DNA of 64,000 nt from NCBI RefSeq assembly GCF_030486595.1, contig NZ_JAUJZH010000022.1:62001-126000 (forward strand). The letters are read 5' to 3'. Shown in pieces: positions 18,292 through 25,374 of the stretch. The notes under the pieces were generated by a model. That model was not told the origin of the DNA and did no database searches. It saw nothing but the letters and a program-made list of their open reading frames with translations. Positions within the stretch are counted from its first letter, which is position 1. The number at the start of each line of letters is the position of its first letter. This DNA is from Variovorax ginsengisoli. Its GTDB lineage: Bacteria > Pseudomonadota > Gammaproteobacteria > Burkholderiales > Burkholderiaceae_C. A program made the position numbers and the translations under genes.

Positions 18292-19467
18292 ATGAGCGCA
18301 CTCCTCGATCACATGCACAGCCAGTCGGATGAATTCATCGGGCTGCGGCGCGACATCCACCACCACCCCGAGCTCGCCTTCGACGAGCACCGCACCTCGG
18401 CCCTGGTGGCCGAGAAGCTGCAGGCCTGGGGCTACGAGGTCGAGCGCGGGCTCGGCGGCACCGGCGTCGTCGGCCGGCTGGTGCGCGGTGACGGACGACG
18501 ACGCCTCGGCCTGCGAGCCGACATGGACGCCCTGCCGATCGACGAGGCCACCGGGCTCGGCTATGCCAGCTGCAATGCCGGCGTGATGCATGCGTGCGGC
18601 CACGACGGCCACACCGCGATGCTGCTGGCCGCGGCGCGCCATCTCGCCGAGCGGGGCCGATTCTCGGGCACGCTGAACCTGATCTTCCAGCCGGCCGAGG
18701 AAGGCGGCGGCGGCGCGGTCAAGATGATGGAAGACGGCCTGTTCGACAAGTACCCGTGCGACGCCATCTTCGCGATGCACAACATGCCGGGCATGCCGCA
18801 GGGCCGTCTGGTGCTGCGCGAGGGCCCGACGATGGCTTCGTCGGACTACGCCACGGTCACCCTCACGGGCGTCGGCGGCCATGGCGCGATGCCGCACCGC
18901 GCGGCCGACCCCGTGGTCGCCGCGGCCAGCATCGTGATGGCGCTGCAGACCGTGGTCTCGCGCAACGTCGATCCGCTGCAGATGGCGGTGGTCACGGTCG
19001 GCGCGATCCATGCCGGCAAGGCCAACAACGTGATCCCGCAGCAGGCCACACTGGAGATCAGCATCCGCGCGCTCGACCGCGAGGTGCGCGCCACGCTCGA
19101 ACGGCGCGTGAAGGCACTGATCGCCGCGCAGGCCGAGAGCTTCGGTGTCAGGGCGCAAGTCGATTGGCGGCCGGGCTATTCGGTGCTCGTCAACACGCCC
19201 GAAGAGACCGCGTTCGCGCGCGAGGTGGCGCTGGAGCTGGTGGGTGCCGACCAGGTCACGCTGCAGGGCCCGGCGCTGCCGGGCAGCGAGGACTTCGCCT
19301 TCATGCTCGAGAAGCTGCCGGGCAGCTACCTGTTCATCGGCAACGGCGATGGCGACAGTGCCGGCGCCTGCATGGTGCACAACCCGGGCTACGACTTCAA
19401 CGACGACAACGTGGCGATCGGCTCGGCCTACTGGGCGCTGCTGGCCGAGCGCTTCCTGGCGGCCTGA
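18292..19467 (+). CDS. M20 family metallo-amidohydrolase (hippurate hydrolase-like)
   Basis: This 391-residue protein has the M20D amidohydrolase pattern: LRADMDALPIDE near residue 75, the metal-binding HACGHDGHTAMLL near 100, QPAEEGGGGAVKMMEDGLF, MHNMPGMPQG, and GVGGHGAMPHRAADPV from the dimerisation domain. A late PGSEDFAFM supplies a further ligand. It would hydrolyse the amide bond of an N-acyl amino acid or related conjugate in the cytoplasm. The ATG at 18292 is 8 bases after the binding-protein stop and starts at recognisable sequence (MSALLDHMHS). Hippurate, indoleacetyl-amino acids or N-acetyl amino acids are all plausible substrates. Confidence 0.88.
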   Translation: MSALLDHMHSQSDEFIGLRRDIHHHPELAFDEHRTSALVAEKLQAWGYEVERGLGGTGVVGRLVRGDGRRRLGLRADMDALPIDEATGLGYASCNAGVMHACGHDGHTAMLLAAARHLAERGRFSGTLNLIFQPAEEGGGGAVKMMEDGLFDKYPCDAIFAMHNMPGMPQGRLVLREGPTMASSDYATVTLTGVGGHGAMPHRAADPVVAAASIVMALQTVVSRNVDPLQMAVVTVGAIHAGKANNVIPQQATLEISIRALDREVRATLERRVKALIAAQAESFGVRAQVDWRPGYSVLVNTPEETAFAREVALELVGADQVTLQGPALPGSEDFAFMLEKLPGSYLFIGNGDGDSAGACMVHNPGYDFNDDNVAIGSAYWALLAERFLAA

Positions 19468-19598
19468 CGAAGGCGCCCCGGTACAATCGCGGGCCTTCCA
19501 GGTCCGTCCATGCCGAACATCCCGCACGCCCCCAGCCGCATCCATGCACCGCATGGCGCGGCGCTGCGCGCGTGCACGGCTTGCGGCTCGACCGCCCT

Positions 19599-19624
19599 GC
19601 TTTCCCACGCCGTGCGGGGAAAGC
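19599..19624. terminator. Hairpin in the gap after the amidohydrolase gene
   Basis: GCTTTCCC at 19599-19606 and GGGAAAGC at 19617-19624 form a perfect 8-base stem with a 10-base loop. The 253-base gap 19468-19720 has no other clear gene; a TACAAT hexamer near 19492 could be a -10 element for the next gene. No T-run follows the stem, so termination is uncertain. Confidence 0.35.
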
Positions 19625-19720
19625 GGGAAGAAGCCGCTTCCTGATCTCCCTCGCACGGCTCTGCACTCCATTCGCCGCGAAGCGTTCCGCGGCGTTTCAA
19701 CCTGCACGCCCGGGAGCACC

Positions 19721-20590
19721 ATGGAACTCACAAAGAAATTCGTCAAGGCCAAGCGCCCCTGCGCTGACGGCTACCGCTGGTTCATCCGCCACGGACACGA
19801 CAACCGCGACTACCAGCACCTGCTCGACGCGCTGGTCGCCGACGGCCGCGTCGACGACGCCTGCTGGCTGCTGACGCAGTTCGGGCCGACCGACGCGCTG
19901 CTCGTACTCGACGGGCTGGAGGCCGACGCGATCGTCTTCGCCGGCTCGCTGCGGGTGCGCGCCGGCATCGACATTGCGGGCGTGCTGCGCGCCGGGCGAA
20001 TGATCCGCGCAGGTGGCGGCATCCGCGCCGGCGGCGCGATCGTCGCGGGCGAGGACGTCGAGTCGGGCGCCGGCATCTTCGGCGGTGCGACGCTCGATGC
20101 CGGGGGCCACGTCAAGGCCGCCTGGGGCGTCGAGGCCGAAGGCGCGATCCGCTGCGGCGGCAACCTGCGCGCGGGCTGGGACCTGCGCGGCGCCGACGCG
20201 ATCGACGTCGCGGGCAATGCCCAGATCGGGCAGGACCTGATCGCGCAGGGGGCCGTGCGCTGTGGCAAGGGCATCCGCGCCGGCGGCGTCATCGACGCCC
20301 GCGACACGGTGCACGCCGGGCACGGCATCGAGGCCGGCGAATCGATCGACTGCGGCCGGCACCTGGAGGCCGGCTGGGGCATCCGCTCGCGCGGCGCGAT
20401 CCTGGCCGAAGGCGCGATCAAGGCCGGCGAGAGCCTGCATGCGGAGGATGAGATTCGCGCCGGCGCCGGCTACGGGATCTTCGCCGGGCTGGACGTGCGG
20501 GTCGATGCGTGGGAGGCAAGCGCCAAGGTGTTCGCCGGGCGCCGGCCCGAGGGATTGATGAGCGGGTGGTGGGAGGGAGCGGCGGCGTAG
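19721..20590 (+). CDS. Hexapeptide-repeat beta-helix protein, unknown function
   Basis: This 289-residue protein is not a recognised enzyme. Residues 1-70 form a small, probably helical N-terminal part (GYRWFIRHGHDNRDYQHLLD, then ALVADGRVDDACWLLTQFG). Residues 71-250 are 30 consecutive six-residue units, each starting with Ile, Leu or Val (one Ala, unit 17), usually followed by x-Ala-Gly-x-x, for example IRAGGG IRAGGA IVAGED. This is the spacing of a left-handed parallel beta-helix of about ten three-sided coils, with Ala or Cys packed inside. The C-terminal 39 residues end in MSGWWEGAAA. No acyltransferase loop or histidine is evident, so a structural or polymer-forming role (bactofilin-like) is possible but inferred. 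The start at 19721 follows CGGGAGCACC; the gene is monocistronic. Confidence 0.8.
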   Translation: MELTKKFVKAKRPCADGYRWFIRHGHDNRDYQHLLDALVADGRVDDACWLLTQFGPTDALLVLDGLEADAIVFAGSLRVRAGIDIAGVLRAGRMIRAGGGIRAGGAIVAGEDVESGAGIFGGATLDAGGHVKAAWGVEAEGAIRCGGNLRAGWDLRGADAIDVAGNAQIGQDLIAQGAVRCGKGIRAGGVIDARDTVHAGHGIEAGESIDCGRHLEAGWGIRSRGAILAEGAIKAGESLHAEDEIRAGAGYGIFAGLDVRVDAWEASAKVFAGRRPEGLMSGWWEGAAA

Positions 20591-20698
20591 TCGGCGCACC
20601 GCGCTACCGGACATTTCCCACAGCCCAAATCGATGTTCGCATGAACGCCATGGAAAAAGCGCAAGCGGGAGGTCAAGCCATCTCTCTAGACTGCTCCA

Positions 20699-22375
20699 AT
20701 GAAAACACCCACGCAGCTGCTGGAATCACACGGGCCTCGCGATTCGATGGACTTCGAGGTCGTCATCGTCGGCGCCGGGCCAGCCGGCCTGGCGACCGCC
20801 ATCCGTCTCAAGCAGATCGACAGCGACATCTCGGTGGTGGTGCTCGAGAAGGGCTCCGAGCCGGGCGCGCACATCCTCTCGGGTGCTGTCATGGACCCGC
20901 GCGCGATCCATGAACTCTGCCCCGACTGGCAGCAGCGCGGCGCGCCGTTGAGGCAGCCGGTCACGCGCGACCAGCTCCTGGTGCTGTCCCGAACCAGCTT
21001 CGTCAGTACGCCGCAATGGCTGATGCCACGCAATTTCCAGAATCAAGGCTGCTACGTCATCAGCCTGGGCAGCGTCGTGCGGTGGCTGGCACAGCAGGCC
21101 GAAGACCTCGGCGTCGAGGTCTTTTCGGGCTTCGCAGCCTCTGAGCTGCTCTGTGACGATCAGAACCGCGTCGTCGGCGTCGCGACCAACCACGTGGGCA
21201 TCGGCAAGGACGGCCAGCCGACGGAACAGTTCCAGCTCGGCATGGAACTGCGCGGCAAATACACCGTGTTCGCCGAAGGCGCCCGCGGGCACCTGGGCAA
21301 GGAGTTGATCGAGAAGTACCGGCTCGCCGACGGCAAGGATTGCCAGAGCTTCGCCATCGGGCTCAAGGAGCTGTGGGAGGTGGACCCCGCCAAGGCCGAG
21401 CCAGGGCTCGTCGTCCATACGGCCGGCTGGCCCATGAATCCCGACACCTTCGGTGGCGGATTCCTCTACCACCTCGAAGACAACAAGCTCACACTGGGCA
21501 TGGTGGTCGGGCTCGACTATCAGAACCCTTTCATGAGCCCGTTCGACGAGATGCAGCGATGGAAAACGCATCCGGCGATCCGCACGCATCTGCGGGGCGC
21601 CAAGCGCATCGGCTACGGCGCCCGCGCGATCAACAACGGCACGCCGCAGGCCCTGCCGAAGACCATCTTCCCCGGCGGCGCGCTGGTCGGCTGCGATGCG
21701 GGCTACTTGAACGCCGCCCGCATCAAGGGCAGCCATGCCGCGATCAAATCGGGGATGTTGTGCGCCGACGCGATCGCGGATGCCTTGTCGGCAGGACGCG
21801 CCCACGACGAACTCGCCGCTTATCCGGCCGCGTTCGAAGCCAGCTGGCTCGCGGCCGAGTTGAAGCAGGCCCGCAACTTCAAGCTCTGGCACAAGAAGGG
21901 CGACCTGGTCGGCAAGCTGATGACGGGCGTCGAGCAATGGTTGCTGCCGAAGATCGGCGTTTCGAGTCCGCCGTGGACGCTGCACAACCGCAGCCCCGAT
22001 CACGCGAGCCTGCGGCCTGCCGACCAATGCGTCGTCATCGACTATCCCAAGCCAGATGGCGCGATCAGCTTCGACAAGCTGTCGTCGGTGTTCATCAGCA
22101 ACACCAATCATGAAGAGAACCAGCCCGCGCATCTGCTGATCAAGAATGCGGCCATTCCGGTGTCGGTCAATCTGGCGAAGTTCACAGGCCCGGAGACCCG
22201 CTACTGCCCTGCAGGCGTCTACGAATTCACCCGCGACCCGCATGGCGCCGATCAATTCGTGATCAATGCGCAAAACTGCGTGCACTGCAAGACCTGCGAC
22301 ATCAAGGATCCGACCCAGAACATCATCTGGAGCAGCCCTGAGGGCGGCGGCGGCCCAAACTACACGGCAATGTAG
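20699..22375 (+). CDS. Electron transfer flavoprotein-ubiquinone oxidoreductase
   Basis: This 558-residue protein starts with an FAD-binding Rossmann motif (VVIVGAGPAGLATAIRLKQ) at about residues 19-37. It has the ETF-QO stretch PGGALVGCDAGYLNAARIKG near 325-345 and ends with a ferredoxin-like 4Fe-4S site (INAQNCVHCKTCDIKDPTQN). The fourth cluster cysteine is probably in the preceding TRYCPAGVYEF. It would pass electrons from reduced ETF, generated by acyl-CoA and related dehydrogenases, to ubiquinone at the inner membrane. Length matches the family. It stands alone; the ETF subunit genes are not in the window. It is convergent with the porin gene. Confidence 0.95.
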   Translation: MKTPTQLLESHGPRDSMDFEVVIVGAGPAGLATAIRLKQIDSDISVVVLEKGSEPGAHILSGAVMDPRAIHELCPDWQQRGAPLRQPVTRDQLLVLSRTSFVSTPQWLMPRNFQNQGCYVISLGSVVRWLAQQAEDLGVEVFSGFAASELLCDDQNRVVGVATNHVGIGKDGQPTEQFQLGMELRGKYTVFAEGARGHLGKELIEKYRLADGKDCQSFAIGLKELWEVDPAKAEPGLVVHTAGWPMNPDTFGGGFLYHLEDNKLTLGMVVGLDYQNPFMSPFDEMQRWKTHPAIRTHLRGAKRIGYGARAINNGTPQALPKTIFPGGALVGCDAGYLNAARIKGSHAAIKSGMLCADAIADALSAGRAHDELAAYPAAFEASWLAAELKQARNFKLWHKKGDLVGKLMTGVEQWLLPKIGVSSPPWTLHNRSPDHASLRPADQCVVIDYPKPDGAISFDKLSSVFISNTNHEENQPAHLLIKNAAIPVSVNLAKFTGPETRYCPAGVYEFTRDPHGADQFVINAQNCVHCKTCDIKDPTQNIIWSSPEGGGGPNYTAM

Positions 22376-22522
22376 CGCCCGATCTGCCCAAGACTTCGCG
22401 CGCTGCCGCGTGCTGATGCTCGGCGGCGCCCACAGCTATGCACGCGTTCCGCTCGGCTTCAGGCTGCAGGACCCGATGAATCCTGGCGGCGCATCGCCCT
22501 GCCCGGCCGACACCGGCGCCGA

Positions 22523-23626
22523 TCAGAAGCTGTGGCGCAACCCCAGGTCGTACCCGTTCGAACTGCGATCCGGCGCCGTGATCGAGCCGTTGAGGCCGAC
22601 CGCCGAGCCGCCGCTGTTGCTCAGGTGCGAGTAGGTCGCATAGGCCACCGAACGCTTCGAGAAACTGTAGACATAGCCCAGGGACAGCTTGCGCGCCGCC
22701 GGATCGCCGATGGCGTCGGTGCCGTAGCGCGACCAGGCGAACTTGATCTGGTCGATGCCGACCGGCACGATGAAGCCGACCGCATAGCCGGTCGCGGTGA
22801 CGGGCTGGAAGCTCTCGACCTTGTCGCGGTAGTAGCCGGCCGAGACCTCGACGATCTGGAAGTCGTAGCTGGCGCCGACATTGGTCGATCGGATGTCGCC
22901 GTTGGTCGCGGTCTGCTGGTAGTCGGTGCGGGCCGTCGCGACCGCGATCCCGAAGGGGCCCGAGCGCCAGCCCACGCGGCCGCTGAGGCCGGTGCCGTCG
23001 TCGGCGGCCGGCGTGTGCTTCTGGTTCTCGCCCATGAAGTACTGCACTTCGCCGAAGAGGCCGCCCAGGCCCGGCGGCAGAAAGTAGCCAAGCATGTTCG
23101 AGGCCCGGGTCGAAGTCGGCCCGGCGATCGAGCCGGCCTGCGGCTGGATCGTGCCGACGCCGTTGTTGTCGAAGGGATCGACGTCGGTGCGGTTGCGGTA
23201 GTGGGCCGTGAAATCGCGGCCCAGCCGCAGCTCGCCCCAGAGATCGATCAGGCTGACCGTGGAGCGCCGGTTGAAGCTCAAGGCGTCGGCCGAGGTGGCA
23301 CCGCTCGCCTGGTTGTTGGTGTTGCCCGCGACGCCGGTGCCGGTGTCCAGGCTGACGCCCGATTCGAGCCAGAAGCCCGCGCCCAGGCCGCCGCCCAGAT
23401 CCTCGATGCCGCGAAAGCCGATGCGCGAGGCGGAGTTGCCGCTGCTGATCAGCTGGGTCTTGGTGGCGATGCTGCCGCTGCCGTAGGCCACCGCCGCGTC
23501 GGCCACGCCGAACAGCGTGACGCTGCTGCCCGTGACCGGGCCCTGCACCTGGCTGGCCTGGGCGAAGGCCGCTCCCGAGGCGCACAAGGCACTCCCCGCG
23601 ATGGCCGCAAGACTGGCTCTCTTCAT
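22523..23626 (-). CDS. Gram-negative porin
   Basis: This 367-residue outer membrane protein has a signal peptide (MKRASLAAIAGSALCASGAA, then FAQA) and the start of a trimeric betaproteobacterial porin (SSVTLFGVADAAVAYGSGS). GSRIGFRG-type sequence appears as ASRIGFRGIEDLGGGLGAGF near residue 65, a strand hallmark of this family. It ends in Phe (DLGLRHSF), as needed for beta-barrel assembly. It would form a diffusion channel for small solutes. The ATG at 23626 was chosen at the signal peptide. The gene is monocistronic, placed between the ETF-QO gene and fliA, and may belong to the large Burkholderiales porin family with no flagellar role. Confidence 0.92.
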   Translation of the reverse strand: MKRASLAAIAGSALCASGAAFAQASQVQGPVTGSSVTLFGVADAAVAYGSGSIATKTQLISSGNSASRIGFRGIEDLGGGLGAGFWLESGVSLDTGTGVAGNTNNQASGATSADALSFNRRSTVSLIDLWGELRLGRDFTAHYRNRTDVDPFDNNGVGTIQPQAGSIAGPTSTRASNMLGYFLPPGLGGLFGEVQYFMGENQKHTPAADDGTGLSGRVGWRSGPFGIAVATARTDYQQTATNGDIRSTNVGASYDFQIVEVSAGYYRDKVESFQPVTATGYAVGFIVPVGIDQIKFAWSRYGTDAIGDPAARKLSLGYVYSFSKRSVAYATYSHLSNSGGSAVGLNGSITAPDRSSNGYDLGLRHSF

Positions 23627-23706
23627 TGGGCTGCTCCTCTGCGCATTGCGCATCCGCTCCGCCGGCGATGATAGACGAGCGATGCGCACCGGAGGCGATT
23701 TCGAGC

Positions 23707-24441
23707 CTAGAGGATGTCCTTCAGCCGGGCCCGCAGCCGGCTGATCGCCTGGCTGTGCAGCTGGCAGACCCGGCTCTGGCTCACTTCGAGGATGGCGCCG
23801 ATCTCGCGCAGGTTCAGCTCCTCCTCGTAATACAGGTTGAGCAGCAGCTGGTCGCGCTCGGGCAGCGCCGAGATGGCATCGATCAGCTGGTGGCGGAAGC
23901 CGCTCTCCATCAGCTGCTCGAGCGGGTCGTCGCTCGCGCCCTGGCCCTTGCGCGCCTGTTGCGCGTGCAGGTCGAGGAAGGGGTTCTCGGCCTCGCCCTT
24001 GGCGAAGTCCTCGACATAGACCAGCTGGCAGCCCTGGATCTCCTGCAGCAGCGACTGGTAGGCCGCGAGATCGATCTTCATCTCCTTCGCGATCTCCCCT
24101 TCGGTGGGCGCCCGGCCGAGCCGGTGCTCGAGCGCATGGACCGCCTTCTCGACCGCCCGCGCCGACTGGCGCAGCCCGCGCGAGCCCCAGTCGCTCGCGC
24201 GCAGCTCGTCGAGCATGGCGCCGCGGATGCGCTGGCTCACGAAGGTCTCGAACTGCGCGCCCTTGTTGTCCTGGTAGCGGCTCGATGCGTCCAGCAGACC
24301 CAGCATGCCGGCCTGGATCAGGTCGTCGAGCTCGACGCTCGCGGGCAGCTTGGCGATCATCTGCAGTGCGATGCGCCGGACCAGCGGCTGGTGCTGCTCC
24401 AGCAGGTGAGACTTCTCAATGGTGCCCTGTGCGGTGTACAC
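23707..24441 (-). CDS. fliA: Flagellar RNA polymerase sigma factor FliA (sigma-28)
   Basis: This 244-residue sigma factor has region 2 (EQHQPLVRRIALQMIAKLPA, then SVELDDLIQAGMLGLLDA) and region 4 (ALPERDQLLLNLYYEEELNL, then REIGAILEVSQSRVCQLHSQ), the FliA pattern without region 1. It would direct transcription of late flagellar genes such as fliC, whose promoter in this window matches its consensus. A GTG start at 24441 is chosen because AAGGAG lies six bases before it and homology begins there (VYTAQGTIEKSH). It is the last gene of the leftward flhB-flhA-flhF-flhG-fliA group, 41 bases after flhG. Its anti-sigma factor FlgM is not in the window. Confidence 0.95.
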   Translation of the reverse strand: MYTAQGTIEKSHLLEQHQPLVRRIALQMIAKLPASVELDDLIQAGMLGLLDASSRYQDNKGAQFETFVSQRIRGAMLDELRASDWGSRGLRQSARAVEKAVHALEHRLGRAPTEGEIAKEMKIDLAAYQSLLQEIQGCQLVYVEDFAKGEAENPFLDLHAQQARKGQGASDDPLEQLMESGFRHQLIDAISALPERDQLLLNLYYEEELNLREIGAILEVSQSRVCQLHSQAISRLRARLKDIL

Positions 24442-24482
24442 GTGCGCTCCTTCGTTGCATGTCGGTTGTTCGGTTCGCCGGC

Positions 24483-25364
24483 TCAGGCGATGGCGGAGCG
24501 CGCCGCGGCCAGCGCACGGGCCCGCGCCAGCTCGACCCGCGGCCCGTGCGATGGCGGCGCCACGGCGCGGGCGGGACGGACCGCGGGCGCACGCGTGCGC
24601 CAGGGCCAGCCGCCCATGTCGACCGCGACACGGCGGAAGTCGACCGCCGCCGCGCTGGCCGGGAAGGCCTCGACCACGCTCTGGCGCAGCCGCCGGGCGT
24701 CCGCCAAGTGCGGGTCGGCGCGCACCCACCCGGCCGCTTCCAGCGACACCGCGAGGTAGCGGCTGCCGGTGCTCGCGAGGTTGGTGGTGATCTGCTGCGC
24801 CTCCTCGGGCCCGGCCACGCCGTCGACCAGGAAGCGCAGCTGCTTCAGTCCATGCGCATAGTGCAGGCGCTTGATGCCCGCGTACGCCGAAGTGATCGAC
24901 GCGGCGTTCGGCTGCAGCACCAGCAGCAGCTCGTCGGCTGCCTGGGCCAGCGCCGACAGCCGGCCTTCGCCGTCGATCCGAGCGGCGATCAGCACCACGC
25001 CGCCGCGGCACAGCACGCGCGGATCGATCTCGGCATGCCGGTCGCCGAGCGGCGCCGGCAGCACGCCGACACCGCAGCCGGCCCGGGCGATCGCGCCCTC
25101 GCAGGTCAGCCGCCGGTCGGCCACGTCGGCCAGGTCGCCGAGCGGATCGATGGCCCAGGCGGCGCAGATCGCCGCTGCCGTCCCGCCGTGTTCGTCGAGC
25201 ACCAGCACGTCCCTGCCCTGCTGGACAAGGGCCGCGCCGAGGTTCATGGCGGCCTCCGTGGCGCCGCCGCCCGGGCCCATGGCCGCGACCGCGACGACGC
25301 GCGTGGGCGTATGGGCCAGCAGGCGCCGCAATCCGTCGGCCTGATCTGCAACCAGCTTGGTCAT
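24483..25364 (-). CDS. flhG: FlhG/FleN-like MinD family protein with altered P-loop
   Basis: This 293-residue protein lies between flhF and fliA, the usual place of flhG, and has the MinD-type fold order: a P-loop region, VLVLDEHGG, a late LLLVLQPNAASITSAYAGIK and RFLVDGVAGPEEAQ. Family members control flagellar number and placement with FlhF. The P-loop here reads MGPGGGATEAAMN. By alignment on the following Asn-Leu, the two lysines of the canonical KGGVGKT motif are replaced by Gly30 and Ala35. ATP hydrolysis may therefore be lost or changed. The ATG at 25364 follows GAGG (GTTGAGGAGCCGCACATG). The C-terminal 40 residues are Ala/Arg/Pro-rich and probably disordered. Confidence 0.82.
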   Translation of the reverse strand: MTKLVADQADGLRRLLAHTPTRVVAVAAMGPGGGATEAAMNLGAALVQQGRDVLVLDEHGGTAAAICAAWAIDPLGDLADVADRRLTCEGAIARAGCGVGVLPAPLGDRHAEIDPRVLCRGGVVLIAARIDGEGRLSALAQAADELLLVLQPNAASITSAYAGIKRLHYAHGLKQLRFLVDGVAGPEEAQQITTNLASTGSRYLAVSLEAAGWVRADPHLADARRLRQSVVEAFPASAAAVDFRRVAVDMGGWPWRTRAPAVRPARAVAPPSHGPRVELARARALAAARSAIA

Positions 25365-25374
25365 GTGCGGCTCC

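Noticed and set aside
19721..20590. A hexapeptide acyltransferase
   Set aside because: The repeat is far longer and more regular than in those enzymes, and no catalytic His loop or substrate-binding C-terminal helix was seen.
22376..22522. A small gene between ETF-QO and the porin
   Set aside because: The open stretches are read-through of the ETF-QO or porin strands; no start with a ribosome site or recognisable product.
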